From assembly GCF_000019725.1 (NCBI RefSeq), contig NC_010505.1, forward strand, positions 62,001-126,000: a stretch of DNA of 64,000 bases. Direction: 5' to 3'. Below, piece by piece: positions 1-8,619 of this stretch. The translations under genes and the position numbers were made by a program. The number at the start of each line of letters is the position of its first letter. The stretch's first letter is position 1. Below the pieces are notes generated by a model. It did not search any database and was not told where the DNA came from. It was given only the letters and a program-made list of their open reading frames with translations. This DNA comes from Methylobacterium radiotolerans JCM 2831 (GTDB lineage: Bacteria; Pseudomonadota; Alphaproteobacteria; Rhizobiales; Beijerinckiaceae).

Positions 1-1
1 G

Positions 2-370
2 GGCGCCTACCTCCGGGCCGCCACCGAGAACCCGACCCTGGTCCAGGCCTTCGGGGTGAACGTGCCGCTGTTCCTGACGCTGACCTACGGGTTCGGCGTC
101 GCGCTCGCGGGCTTCGCCGGGGTGCTGGCGGCGCCGATCTACTCGGTCAATCCCAACATGGGCGCCGACATCATCATCGTGGTCTTCGCCGTGGTGGTGA
201 TCGGCGGCATGGGCTCGATCATCGGCTCGGTGATCACGGGCTTTACCCTAGGCCTCGTCGAGGGGCTCACCAAGGTGTTCTATCCGGAGGCGTCGGCCAC
301 CGTGATCTTCGTGATCATGGTGCTGGTGCTGCTCGTCAAACCCGCCGGCCTGTTCGGGCGCACGGCCTGA
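2..370 (+). CDS. livH: Branched-chain amino acid ABC transporter permease, LivH type (5' end outside window)
   Basis: This is the C-terminal ~122 residues of an inner-membrane permease of the high-affinity branched-chain amino acid or amide/urea ABC family. The reading frame is open from base 2, so the gene begins upstream of the window. Visible marks are the loop reading LRAATENPTLVQAFGVN, the hydrophobic segment ending in VLAAPIYSVNP, the conserved VVVIGGMGSIIGSVI stretch and the terminal LLVKPAGLFGR, all typical of LivH rather than LivM. LivM follows after 20 bp, so the two are one transcription unit and should form the heterodimeric channel. ATP-binding and binding-protein genes must lie outside the window. 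The substrate cannot be told from this fragment; UrtB-like urea permeases are close relatives. Confidence 0.9.
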   Translation, partial: GAYLRAATENPTLVQAFGVNVPLFLTLTYGFGVALAGFAGVLAAPIYSVNPNMGADIIIVVFAVVVIGGMGSIIGSVITGFTLGLVEGLTKVFYPEASATVIFVIMVLVLLVKPAGLFGRTA

Positions 371-390
371 TCGCGATCTGAGGCACCCCC

Positions 391-1377
391 ATGGCCGACA
401 CCGCCGCCCTCAACGCCGCCCCGATCGCCGCCGCCTTGCCGACGAGCCGGGACGACAAGGCGCTCCACCGCCTCATCTTCGTCGGTATCGCCGTGCTGCT
501 CGTCGTAGCACCGCTGGTCCTCTACCCCGTCTACCTGATGAAGGTGCTGTGCTTCGCGCTGTTCGCGCTCGCCTTCAACCTGCTGCTCGGCTACGGCGGC
601 CTGCTCTCCTTCGGCCACGCCGCCTATTTCGGCATGGCGAGCTACCTCTGCGCCTACACGGCCAAGAGCCTGGGCTTCACGCCCGAGCTGGCGATCCTCG
701 CCGGCACGGTCACGGCCGCGCTGCTGGGGCTGGTCTTCGGCGCCCTGGCGATCCGCCGGCAGGGCATCTACTTCTCGATGATCACCCTGGCGCTCGCCCA
801 GATGGTGTTCTTCTTCTCCCTGCAGGCGAAGTTCACCGGCGGCGAGGACGGCATCCAGGCGGTGCCGCGCGGCAACCTGTTCGGCGCGATCAGCCTCGCG
901 GACGACCGGGTGATGTACGCGGTCGTGGCCGTGGTGTTCATGGCCGGGATGCTGCTGATCTACCGGATCATCCACTCGCCCTTCGGGCAGGTGCTGAAGG
1001 CGATCCGCGACAACGAGCCGAGGGCGATCTCGCTGGGCTACCGCGCCAGCCAGTACAAGCTCGCCGTGTTCGTCCTCTCGGCGACGCTCGCCGGGCTCGC
1101 GGGCTCCACCAAGGCGATCGTCTTCCAGCTCGCCTCGCTCACCGACGTGCACTGGTCGATGTCGGGCGAGGTGGTGCTCATGACCCTCGTCGGTGGCATG
1201 GGGACGGTGTTCGGTCCGATCGTCGGCGCGCTGGTGATCGTCACGATGGAGACGTACCTCGCGCAGTTCGGGGCCTGGGTGACGATCATCCAGGGCTGCG
1301 TCTTCGTGCTCTGCGTGCTGCTGTTCCGCGAGGGCATCGTCGGACTGATCGCCCGCATGATCCGCCGGCCGCTCTAG
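391..1377 (+). CDS. livM: Branched-chain amino acid ABC transporter permease, LivM type
   Basis: Inner-membrane permease of 328 residues, the usual LivM length. It is hydrophobic throughout and carries the family signature NLLLGYGGLLSFGHAAYFG near residues 63-81, the cytoplasmic loop LKAIRDNEPRAISLGY that contacts the ATPase, and GEVVLMTLVGGMGTVFGP near residue 260. It pairs with the LivH-type permease 20 bp upstream. The ATG at 391 is preceded by a purine-rich stretch. A hydrophilic N-terminal tail of about 25 residues precedes the first membrane segment. The transported substrate (leucine/isoleucine/valine, urea or short amides) is inferred only at family level, because the binding protein is not in view. 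Confidence 0.93.
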   Translation: MADTAALNAAPIAAALPTSRDDKALHRLIFVGIAVLLVVAPLVLYPVYLMKVLCFALFALAFNLLLGYGGLLSFGHAAYFGMASYLCAYTAKSLGFTPELAILAGTVTAALLGLVFGALAIRRQGIYFSMITLALAQMVFFFSLQAKFTGGEDGIQAVPRGNLFGAISLADDRVMYAVVAVVFMAGMLLIYRIIHSPFGQVLKAIRDNEPRAISLGYRASQYKLAVFVLSATLAGLAGSTKAIVFQLASLTDVHWSMSGEVVLMTLVGGMGTVFGPIVGALVIVTMETYLAQFGAWVTIIQGCVFVLCVLLFREGIVGLIARMIRRPL

Positions 1378-1491
1378 GGTCGGGCTTCCGGGCAGGTGCC
1401 GGTTGCACCGCCGCAACGCCACTGTCGCGACCTGCACGAGGGTATGAAGGCTCACAACCCCTGGTGAGCTTTCGTTAACCAAGACTGCCCA

Positions 1492-1516
1492 CCCTGACGG
1501 CTCCGCATTGTCAGGG
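1492..1516. repeat. 7-bp perfect inverted repeat overlapping a ribosome binding site
   Basis: CCCTGAC (1492-1498) and GTCAGGG (1510-1516) are exact complements with an 11-nt spacer. The right arm contains part of the AGGGG Shine-Dalgarno sequence of the gene starting at 1523, so a hairpin in the mRNA could mask its ribosome binding site. No function is shown. Confidence 0.4.
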
Positions 1517-1522
1517 GCTGCC

Positions 1523-1876
1523 ATGAACCAGGATCGAACGCTCAGCATCGACGATCCCGCCCTCGACTGTCCGGTCGAGCCGGACGTGGTGGGCCGCCTG
1601 ATCAAGGCCGATCCGGAGGGGGCCGCGTTCCTGCTCGACGGGATCCCGGAGGCGACCCGCGCCCGACTCGCCGTCTGGCTCTACGGCCGGAGCCACACCC
1701 ACGCGATCGGCGTCCGCGTCGCCGCGACCTGCGAGGGCGCGACCCTGCGGCGGACCGCGGGCCTCGTCGGAAACGTCCTCTACGACCTGTCCCGCCGTCC
1801 CGTGGCGGCGGCGAGCCGCGGCGCGCGCGGCGGCACCGGCCGCATCTCCCTGGGCGGGTCGCAGCGCCGCGCCTGA
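1523..1876 (+). CDS. Small uncharacterised protein, possibly lineage-specific
   Basis: A 117-residue soluble protein that I do not recognise. It has no signal peptide or membrane segment. The middle is leucine/alanine-rich and helical in character (LIKADPEGAAFLLDGIPEAT, then LAVWLYGRSH), and the last 25 residues are an Arg/Gly-rich basic tail (RGARGGTGRISLG). I chose the ATG at 1523, preceded by AGGGG at about 6 nt, over a TTG five codons earlier. It stands alone between livM and mutL. An upstream TTAACCAA lies near 1475. Codon use matches the neighbours, so it is probably a real gene; function unknown. Confidence 0.65.
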   Translation: MNQDRTLSIDDPALDCPVEPDVVGRLIKADPEGAAFLLDGIPEATRARLAVWLYGRSHTHAIGVRVAATCEGATLRRTAGLVGNVLYDLSRRPVAAASRGARGGTGRISLGGSQRRA

Positions 1877-1910
1877 ATAGACGGCTCGGCCGCCGCGATT
1901 GGATCGCCGC

Positions 1911-1932
1911 CGCGCAGGGACTATCCTGCGCG
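1911..1932 (+). promoter_or_regulatory. Hairpin immediately upstream of the mutL start codon
   Basis: CGCGCAGG (1911-1918) and CCTGCGCG (1925-1932) form a perfect 8-bp stem with a 6-nt loop (gactat), ending 3 nt before the mutL ATG at 1936. The only Shine-Dalgarno-like run (AGGGA, 1916-1920) lies inside the stem and loop. It could limit mutL translation or be a structured initiation region; this is inference from base pairing alone. Confidence 0.45.
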
Positions 1933-1935
1933 CCG

Positions 1936-3882
1936 ATGACATCCCTGTCCGCACCGTCCGTCCGCCGCCTCGATCCCGTGCTCGTCGACCGCATCGCCGC
2001 GGGCGAAGTGGTCGAGCGCCCGGCCTCGGCCGTGAAGGAGCTGGTCGAGAACGCGATCGATGCCGGGGCCCGGGCGATCGAGGTCACCGTCGAGGCCGGA
2101 GGGCGCCGGCTGATCCGGGTCGTCGACGACGGCCGCGGCATGACCCCGGACGATCTCGACCTCGCGGTCGAGCGGCACGCCACCTCCAAGCTTCCGGGCG
2201 GCGACCTCACGGCGATCGACACCCTCGGTTTCCGCGGCGAGGCCCTGCCGTCGATCGGCGCGGTGTCGCGGCTCGCCATCGTCACGCGGACGCCGGAGGC
2301 CGAGGCGGGGGCGAGCCTGATGGTCGAGGCGGGGCTGAAGGGTCAGGTCCGCCCGGCGCCGGCCCAGCGCGGCACCCGGATCGAGGTGACCGAACTCTTC
2401 GCCGCCACCCCGGCGCGGCTCAAGTTCCTCAAGTCGGACCGGGCCGAGAACGCCGCCATCGCCGAGACGCTGCGCCGCCTCGCCGCGACGCAGCCCGGAA
2501 TCCGCTTCACCCTGAGGGCGGATGCCGGGCAGCCCCTGGTCCTGCCGGCCGAGACCGGGGCCGAAGCGGAGCTGCGCCGGCTCGCCGCGGTGCTGGGACA
2601 GGACTTCCTCGCCAACGCCCTGCCGGTTTCCCTGGCCCGGGAGGGCTTCGCGGTGACCGGCCATGTCGGCCTGCCGACCTACCACCGCGGCGCGGCGACC
2701 CACATCCACCTCGCGGTGAACGGCCGCCCGGTGCGCGACCGGCTCCTGCTCGGGGCGATCCGCGGCGCCTACGCCGATACCCTGGCGTCCGACCGGCACC
2801 CGGTCCTCGGCCTCGCCGTCGCGTGCGACCCGGGCCTCGTCGACGTCAACGTCCACCCGGCCAAGACCGAGGTGCGTTTCCGCGAGCCGGGCCTCGTGCG
2901 GGCGCTGATCGTGAGCGCGATCCACGACGCCCTGCGCCGCGGCGGTGCCCGCTCGGCCACCACTGGCGCCGCGCGGACCCTCGACGCCCTGCGGCCGGCC
3001 GGCCCACCGCTCGCGACCCACAGCGGCGCCACCGCACCGAGCCTGTTCCGGCCGACCCGTCCCGGCCCGTTCCCCAGCGGCGCGCCCTCGGTCGCGGCGC
3101 CGTCCGGTTACCGTCCGTCCACAGCGTGGCGGCCGGCGCCGCAGCCGGCGCGGGTCGAGCCGGCCGGCTTCGGCGAGTCCGCTCAGGCCGTCTGGACCGG
3201 GCCTGAGTCCGTCGCCGTGGCGGCCCCGCCCCAGGCCGATACCCGCGTCGCCGACGAGGCCGCGGAGGCGCTCGATCATCCACTGGGCGCCGCCCGCGCA
3301 CAGATCCACGAGACCTACATCCTCGCCCAGACCCGTGACGGCCTCGTGATCGTCGATCAGCACGCCGCCCACGAACGCCTCGTCTACGAGCGGATGAAGA
3401 CTGAGCGGGAAGCCGGCGGCATCGCCCGGCAGGGTCTCCTGATCCCGGACGTCGTCGAGATGAGCCCCGAGGAGGCCGACCGGCTCGTCGCGGCCGCCCC
3501 GGATCTCGACCGGCTGGGCCTGTCCATCGAGGCGTTCGGGCCGGGGGCGGTGCTCGTGCGCGAGGTGCCGGCCGCGCTGATCGGTGCCTCGACGCGCGAT
3601 CTCGTCACCGACATCCTCGACGCCCTGCAGGCCAGCGGCGACGAGGAGAGCGGCGTCGCCGCGACGGAGGGCGGCCCGCTCGGGCGGCGTCTCGACGCGA
3701 TCCTGTCGCGCATGAGCTGCCACGGCTCGATCCGGGCCGGGCGCCGCCTCCGGCCGGAGGAGATGAACGCCCTCCTGCGCGAGATGGAAGCGACGCCCAA
3801 TTCCGGACAGTGCAATCACGGGCGCCCGACCTCGATCGAGCTGAAGCTCGCTGACATCGAGCGGCTGTTCGGACGCCGTTGA
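1936..3882 (+). CDS. mutL: DNA mismatch repair protein MutL
   Basis: MutL, the matchmaker ATPase of post-replicative mismatch repair, 648 residues. N-terminal GHKL ATPase motifs are intact: ELVENAIDAGA near residues 35-45, DDGRGM near 64-69 and GFRGEAL near 98-104. The DQHAAHERLVYE motif near residues 473-484 matches the metal-dependent endonuclease signature DQHA(X)2E(X)4E, and the C-terminal SCHGSIRAG and CNHGRP motifs complete the zinc/metal site. It is therefore the nicking type of MutL expected in bacteria without MutH. The proline/alanine-rich linker (about 330-430) is normal. The ATG at 1936 gives the conserved start; a hairpin sits just before it. Transcribed alone. Confidence 0.97.
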   Translation: MTSLSAPSVRRLDPVLVDRIAAGEVVERPASAVKELVENAIDAGARAIEVTVEAGGRRLIRVVDDGRGMTPDDLDLAVERHATSKLPGGDLTAIDTLGFRGEALPSIGAVSRLAIVTRTPEAEAGASLMVEAGLKGQVRPAPAQRGTRIEVTELFAATPARLKFLKSDRAENAAIAETLRRLAATQPGIRFTLRADAGQPLVLPAETGAEAELRRLAAVLGQDFLANALPVSLAREGFAVTGHVGLPTYHRGAATHIHLAVNGRPVRDRLLLGAIRGAYADTLASDRHPVLGLAVACDPGLVDVNVHPAKTEVRFREPGLVRALIVSAIHDALRRGGARSATTGAARTLDALRPAGPPLATHSGATAPSLFRPTRPGPFPSGAPSVAAPSGYRPSTAWRPAPQPARVEPAGFGESAQAVWTGPESVAVAAPPQADTRVADEAAEALDHPLGAARAQIHETYILAQTRDGLVIVDQHAAHERLVYERMKTEREAGGIARQGLLIPDVVEMSPEEADRLVAAAPDLDRLGLSIEAFGPGAVLVREVPAALIGASTRDLVTDILDALQASGDEESGVAATEGGPLGRRLDAILSRMSCHGSIRAGRRLRPEEMNALLREMEATPNSGQCNHGRPTSIELKLADIERLFGRR

Positions 3883-3989
3883 GCGGGCGGGCGCACCGGC
3901 CCGGCTGGCGGACTGGACGGCGCCGGTCCACAACAGGTTTCGACGCCGCAGTCCAAGGGAGGCGGCGCGTTCAGGGGAGGCGCAGAGCC

Positions 3990-4067
3990 ATGACCGATCC
4001 CGTCATCACCGGCGCGTGCCGGGCCGCCACGCGGCGCGTCGCCTCGGCCCTCGCCGCGGTGCGCTGA
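3990..4067 (+). CDS. Possible 25-residue leader ORF before the SDR gene
   Basis: ATG at 3990 opens a 25-codon frame ending at TGA 4065-4067, one base before the ATG of the SDR gene at 4069. It has a good purine-rich site (GGGAGG, about 3974-3981), whereas the SDR itself has no clear ribosome binding site, so translation of the SDR could be coupled to this leader. The peptide is basic and alanine-rich (MTDPVITGACRAATRR at its start) and matches nothing I know. It may be chance. Confidence 0.25.
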   Translation: MTDPVITGACRAATRRVASALAAVR

Positions 4068-4068
4068 G

Positions 4069-4836
4069 ATGGCGGGCCCGTTCGATCTCGCCGGCCGCCA
4101 CGTCCTCGTCACCGGCGCCTCCAGCGGCCTCGGCCGTCACTTCGCAGGAACCCTGGCACGCGCCGGTGCGCGCCTGTCGCTCGGCGCCCGCCGGGCCGAT
4201 GCCCTCGCCGAGACCGTCGCCCGCGTCGCGTCGGCGGGCGGTGAAGCCCACGCCGTCGTCATGGACGTCACCGACGCCGCGAGCGTCGAGCGCGCGCTCG
4301 ACGCCGCCGAGGAACGGTTCGGACCGGTGGCGGTGCTGGTGAACAATGCCGGCGTGACGGCGACGAAGCCGGCCCTCGACCTTGCCGAGTCCGACTGGGA
4401 CGCGGTGCTCGACACCAACCTCAAGGGCGTGTGGCAGGTCGCCCAGGCCACCGGCCGGCGCATGGTCCGGCACGGCGCGGGCGGCAGCATCGTCAACATC
4501 GCGTCGATCCTCGGGCTGCGCGTCACCGGCGGGCTCGCGCCCTACGCCACGTCGAAGGCGGCGGTGGTCCAGCTCACCAAGAGCCTCGCGCTCGAATGGG
4601 CCCGCTACAAAATCCGGGTGAACGCCCTCGCGCCGGGCTACATCAAGACCGAGCTGAACGACGCCTTCTTCGAGTCCGATGCCGGCCGGGCGCTGATCAG
4701 GCGCATCCCGCAGCGCCGGCTCGGGGAGGCGGCCGAGCTCGACGGACCGCTCCTGCTCCTGGCCTCGGAGGCCGGCGCCTACATGACCGGCAGCGTCCTG
4801 GCGGTCGACGGCGGCCACCTCGTCTCCGGCCTGTAG
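4069..4836 (+). CDS. SDR-family NAD(P)-dependent oxidoreductase
   Basis: Classical short-chain dehydrogenase/reductase of 255 residues, a Rossmann-fold enzyme reducing a carbonyl or oxidising an alcohol. All motifs are present: TGASSGLG (about 15-22) for cofactor, NNAG near 93, a serine in SIVNIAS near 145, and the catalytic YATSK near 159-163, followed by the PGYIKTELN segment. The end, TGSVLAVDGGHL, is standard. The substrate is not predictable; relatives include 3-oxoacyl-ACP and glucose dehydrogenase-like enzymes. It converges on an acyl-CoA synthetase 40 bp away, which hints at a lipid or organic-acid role but does not prove it. Start chosen at ATG 4069, just after a small upstream ORF. 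Confidence 0.9.
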   Translation: MAGPFDLAGRHVLVTGASSGLGRHFAGTLARAGARLSLGARRADALAETVARVASAGGEAHAVVMDVTDAASVERALDAAEERFGPVAVLVNNAGVTATKPALDLAESDWDAVLDTNLKGVWQVAQATGRRMVRHGAGGSIVNIASILGLRVTGGLAPYATSKAAVVQLTKSLALEWARYKIRVNALAPGYIKTELNDAFFESDAGRALIRRIPQRRLGEAAELDGPLLLLASEAGAYMTGSVLAVDGGHLVSGL

Positions 4837-4876
4837 CGATCGCCCCGGACGAGCTCGTCCTCGGGTCCGAAGCGGG

Positions 4877-6529
4877 TCAGAGATCCCGCGCCTGCTCGCG
4901 CAGGACGAATTTCTGGATCTTGCCGGTCGAGGTCTTCGGCAAAGGCCCGAACACGACCGTCTTCGGCACCTTGAACCGCGCCATGTGCTCGCGACAGAAC
5001 GCGATCAACTCCTGCTCGCTCGGCACGCTCGTGCCGGGCTTCACCTCTAGGAACGCGCAGGGGCTCTCGCCCCAGGTCGGATCCGGCCGCGCCACGACGG
5101 CCGCCAGCATCACTGCGGGGTGGCGCATGAGCACCTCCTCCACCTCCAGGCTGGAGATATTCTCGCCGCCCGAGATGATGATGTCCTTCGCCCGGTCCTT
5201 GATCTCCACCGACCCGTCGGGATGCCACACCGCGAGGTCGCCGGTCCGGTACCAGCCGTCGGCGAGGGCCGCCTCGGTCGCCCCCGGGTTGCCGAGGTAG
5301 CCCTTCATCACCGTGTTGCCGCGCAGACGGATCTCGCCGACCGTCGTGCCGTCCCGCGGCACCGGCACGTCGGTCGCGGTGTCGGCCACGCTCACCGCCT
5401 CGAGGGTCGCCAGGGGCACGCCCTGCCGGGCCATGCGGGCGTAGCGCTCGGTATCGGGGAGGTCGGTCCAGTCCGGCTGCGCCAGGCAGACCGTCGCGGG
5501 ACCGTAACTCTCGGTGGCGCCGTAGAGATGAGTCACCTGGAAGCCCAGCTCCTCCATGGTGCGGATGATCGTGGAGGACGGCGCCGCGCCGCCGACCGCG
5601 CAGCGCACCCGCTGTGGGAACGGCACCCGGTCCTGGGCCGGGGCGTGCGCGATCATCGAGAGGACGATCGGCGCCCCGCACAGATGCGTCACCCCGTGCT
5701 CGGCGATCAGCCGGAAGATCGCCGCCGGCTCAACCTTGCGGAGGCAAACCTGCGTGGCGCAGGCCGCGACGCTCGCCCAGGGGTAGGACCAGCCGCTGCA
5801 GTGGAACATCGGCAGCGTCCAGAGATACACGCTCTCGCCGGTCAGGCCGAAGGTCACGGCGTTGCCCAGGGCCTGGAGATAGCCGCCGCGATGGCTGTAG
5901 ACGGCGCCTTTCGGGTCGCCGGTCGTCCCCGACGTGTAGAGCAGGCAGAGCGACTGCCACTCGTCCTCGGGGCCGGCCCAGGCGTAGTCCGGATCGCCCT
6001 CCGCCAGCAGATCCCCGTAGGACAGCGCCCCGTCGATCCCGGAATCGCCGATCGCCACGACGAGGATCGGCTCGGCGAGATCCGCCAGGGCGCGCGCGGC
6101 CAGACCGGCATACTCGGCCTCGACGAGGAGCGCCCGGGCGCCCCCGTGCCGCAGCGAGAACGCGATCGTCGCCGCGTCGAGGCGGGTGTTGAGCGGGTTC
6201 AGCACCGCGCCGAGCATCGGCACGGCGAAATGCGCCTCGATCATCTCCGGGACGTTCGGCGCAAGGATCGCCACGGTGTCGAGCGGCCCGATCCCCCGGG
6301 CCGCGAGGCCCGCGGCCAGGCGCCGGCAGCGCGCGTAGAGGTCCGCGTAGGTGAGGCGCCGGTCGCCGTCGATCACGGCGGTCCGCGCGCCCGCCGCGGC
6401 GGCGGCCCGCGCCAGCAGGCTCACGGGGGTCAGGGGCACGTAGTTGGCCGCCCGGCGCGCGAGCCCGGCCTCGAACGGGTGGGAGCCGTTCTCACGGAGT
6501 TCGGCTCGGGTCGGACGGGTTCCCGTCAT
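4877..6529 (-). CDS. AMP-dependent acyl-CoA synthetase
   Basis: ANL-superfamily ligase of 550 residues that activates a carboxylic acid with ATP and joins it to CoA. The P-loop-like motif LLYTSGTTGDPKG lies near residues 195-207, followed by LPMFHCSGWSYPW, YGATESYGP, YRTGDLAV, the hinge DRAKDIIISGGENIS, and the C-terminal lysine in PKTSTGKIQKF. This pattern fits the medium-chain/methylmercaptopropionyl-CoA ligase-like group (FadD3/DmdB-like), so the substrate may be a medium-chain or branched acid. The reading frame extends upstream, but the ATG at 6529 gives the family start. It is divergent from a phasin gene (219 bp apart), which suggests a link to polyhydroxyalkanoate or fatty-acid use. 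Confidence 0.9.
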   Translation of the reverse strand: MTGTRPTRAELRENGSHPFEAGLARRAANYVPLTPVSLLARAAAAAGARTAVIDGDRRLTYADLYARCRRLAAGLAARGIGPLDTVAILAPNVPEMIEAHFAVPMLGAVLNPLNTRLDAATIAFSLRHGGARALLVEAEYAGLAARALADLAEPILVVAIGDSGIDGALSYGDLLAEGDPDYAWAGPEDEWQSLCLLYTSGTTGDPKGAVYSHRGGYLQALGNAVTFGLTGESVYLWTLPMFHCSGWSYPWASVAACATQVCLRKVEPAAIFRLIAEHGVTHLCGAPIVLSMIAHAPAQDRVPFPQRVRCAVGGAAPSSTIIRTMEELGFQVTHLYGATESYGPATVCLAQPDWTDLPDTERYARMARQGVPLATLEAVSVADTATDVPVPRDGTTVGEIRLRGNTVMKGYLGNPGATEAALADGWYRTGDLAVWHPDGSVEIKDRAKDIIISGGENISSLEVEEVLMRHPAVMLAAVVARPDPTWGESPCAFLEVKPGTSVPSEQELIAFCREHMARFKVPKTVVFGPLPKTSTGKIQKFVLREQARDL

Positions 6530-6748
6530 CGTGCAGCCTTCTGATCGGGCGGCGGGCGTGGCGTGCGCTCCGCGCGACGATGATTTCGCGGCCGCCCCGC
6601 CTGTCAATCGCGGTCGCCGGGACAATGTGGGCCGGGGGCGGATTCTGTTACAGGGCCCGGTTGACGGGGGAACGGCGCTGGCGGATGCCCGTATCCCAGC
6701 CACGCGCCGTCGGGGCCGCGTGCGACCGGCCCATCCGGGGAGACCATT

Positions 6749-7288
6749 GTGGGGAACGACAACCTGCCGACGATCTCCGGGGAGACCGGCCGCGCCGTGG
6801 CCGAGAGCGGCGTCGCCCGCGCGCGCGAGGCGTACGAGCGCTTCGCCGAGGCGGGCGAGATGGCTCTGAATGCCTTCGAGGCGTCGATGGCGCAGAGCTT
6901 CGAGGGCTGGCGCTCGGTGATGGGATCCAGCCGCGAGACCGCGCACCAGCTCACCGACAGCAACGTGGCGGGTGCTCGCCGGATGCGCGAGCAGTGGGAT
7001 GCCGCCGGCGCCCGGCTCTACAACGCCTTCGAGGACAACGCCGTCCATGCCATGGCTGCGATGCGCGAGATCGGTCACCGGATGCTCGTCGCGTCCGACA
7101 CCAATGTCCGCGCGAGCCTGGACTTCGCGGACCGCGTCGCCAAGGCGGCCGACGCCCGCGAGGTCGCGGCGCTGAACATCGCGTTCCTGCAGGAGCAGGC
7201 CCGTCGGCTGACCGACCAGATGGTCGACCTCCACCAGACGACCGGCCGTCTCGCCCGCGAGGCTGCCGCGCGCACGGAGACCCCGTGA
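6749..7288 (+). CDS. Phasin-family protein
   Basis: 179-residue, strongly amphipathic alpha-helical protein with no signal peptide, resembling phasins that coat polyhydroxyalkanoate granules. The core contains repeated alanine/glutamate heptads (AREAYERFAEAGEMALNAFE) and the phasin-typical end ALNIAFLQEQARRLTDQM. It starts at GTG 6749 with GGGGAG seven bases upstream. Its TGA overlaps the GTG of the next gene (GTGA at 7285-7288), so the two are translationally coupled. A weak EcfG-like element (GGAAC-N16-CGTA, 6669-6693) lies upstream. Confident on fold and family, less so on granule binding. Confidence 0.85.
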   Translation: MGNDNLPTISGETGRAVAESGVARAREAYERFAEAGEMALNAFEASMAQSFEGWRSVMGSSRETAHQLTDSNVAGARRMREQWDAAGARLYNAFEDNAVHAMAAMREIGHRMLVASDTNVRASLDFADRVAKAADAREVAALNIAFLQEQARRLTDQMVDLHQTTGRLAREAAARTETP

Positions 7289-8223
7289 CCGCCGGCACCG
7301 CGGCGCCGGATACCGGACCCGAGACCATGCCGCGGCTCGACGACCTGAGCCGCGCCGACGTGCCGTTCCGGACCGGCCATTTCCAGGCCTACGCACCCCA
7401 CGATTTCCACCGCATCGCCTACGTGGAGTGGGGCGACCCGGACAGCCCGCACGTCGTCGTCTGCGTCCACGGCCTCAGTCGCCAGGGCCGCGATTTCGAC
7501 GCCCTGGGCTACCGGCTGGCGAAGCTCGGCTACCGGGTGATCTGCCCGGACCTGCCCGGGCGCGGCCTGAGCGGCTGGTTGAAGGATCCGGAACTCTACG
7601 GCCTGCCGCAATACGCCGCCGACATGGCCGCGCTCATCGCCCATCTCCGGGTTCCCGGGAAGATCGACTGGGTCGGCACCTCCCTCGGTGGCCTGACCGG
7701 TATGGTCCTGGCCGCCGCCGCCCGGTCCCCGATCCGCCGCATGGTGATCAACGATATCGGCCCGTTCCTGCCCTGGGCGCCGATCCGCGAGATCGGATCG
7801 CGCCTGCGCGACGCGCCCCGGCTCCACCACAACCTCGCATCGGGCGAGTCGCGCCTGCGCACGGTGCTGGGTGCCTTCGGGCCGCTCACCGACGAGCAGT
7901 GGCGACACATCGCCAAGCACAGCTTTTTCCAGGAGCCGAACGGCGGCTGGCGACCCCACTACGATCCCGGCATCGGCGACGCGTTCCGTCCGGGCCGCGT
8001 CTACAGCGTGAGCATGTGGCGCGACTGGGACGCGATCACCTGTCCGGTCCTGCTCCTGCGCGGTGCGCACTCGGAACTGCTCCTCGCCTCGACCGCCGAC
8101 GAGATGACCCGGCGGGGACCGCCGACGCGGCGTGTCGAGATCCCCGATTGCGGCCACGCGCCGGCACTGCTCGACGACGAGCAGTTGCGAATCGTCGCCG
8201 ACTGGCTCGGCCCCGCGGCGTAA
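7285..8223 (+). CDS. Alpha/beta hydrolase coupled to phasin
   Basis: 312-residue alpha/beta-hydrolase-fold enzyme without signal peptide. The nucleophile elbow GTSLGG near residue 132 gives the serine, DIGPFLPW and a later Asp supply the acid, and CGHAPAL near the C-terminus gives the histidine. VVVCVHGLSRQGRDFD forms the oxyanion-hole region. It begins at GTG 7285 overlapping the phasin stop codon, with CGGAGA as ribosome site; ATG 7327 would make a 298-residue product that also keeps the whole fold. Because it is coupled to a phasin, an intracellular esterase or PHA-oligomer hydrolase is an attractive inference, but the sequence alone supports only an esterase/haloperoxidase-like hydrolase. 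Confidence 0.88.
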   Translation: MTAGTAAPDTGPETMPRLDDLSRADVPFRTGHFQAYAPHDFHRIAYVEWGDPDSPHVVVCVHGLSRQGRDFDALGYRLAKLGYRVICPDLPGRGLSGWLKDPELYGLPQYAADMAALIAHLRVPGKIDWVGTSLGGLTGMVLAAAARSPIRRMVINDIGPFLPWAPIREIGSRLRDAPRLHHNLASGESRLRTVLGAFGPLTDEQWRHIAKHSFFQEPNGGWRPHYDPGIGDAFRPGRVYSVSMWRDWDAITCPVLLLRGAHSELLLASTADEMTRRGPPTRRVEIPDCGHAPALLDDEQLRIVADWLGPAA

Positions 8224-8619
8224 GTCCGCCGGCATCGCGCGGCGTCGCGCCGTGAATCGACCGATTCCCATCACGCAGGCTTCGAAGGGATCGGCGCCCT
8301 GGGCAAGCGCGGTGCAGGCAACCCGATCGCGCCCTACAGTCTTAGAAAGTGATTTTTTAGCCGACCCCACTCACTTATATTTGACTAGGCACGGTATTTG
8401 AGTTGTTCCGCTGGCGGGCATTGGAGGGCCCGGATCGCGGTCTTCCGGACCTAAGATTTCGAAAGCGTAACCATTCGTTGCGCGCGCGGCTGACCTGTGG
8501 CACTAACAGATGTCAGGTCTGGATCTTGGCCGCGCAATGTTGCACCTGTCGGTTGTGATTGGCGCCCCGGATCCGGGCGAGCAAGCCTGCCAACAGCAAG
8601 AACATCCGGACTACCAACT
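8224..8619. other. 396-bp intergenic region upstream of an HTH regulator
   Basis: No coding sequence is convincing here. The stretch 8338-8410 is unusually AT-rich for this genome and includes TTGACT at 8381-8386, a possible -35 element, although no good -10 box lies 17 bases downstream. GACCTG (8492-8497) and CAGGTC (8514-8519) are complementary arms with a 16-nt spacer and could be an operator. It is best read as promoter and leader for the regulator at 8620. Confidence 0.5.

Noticed and set aside
6669..6693. EcfG-like promoter GGAAC-N16-CGTA before the phasin gene
   Set aside because: The -10 has one mismatch (CGTA instead of CGTT); not strong enough to list as a promoter by itself.
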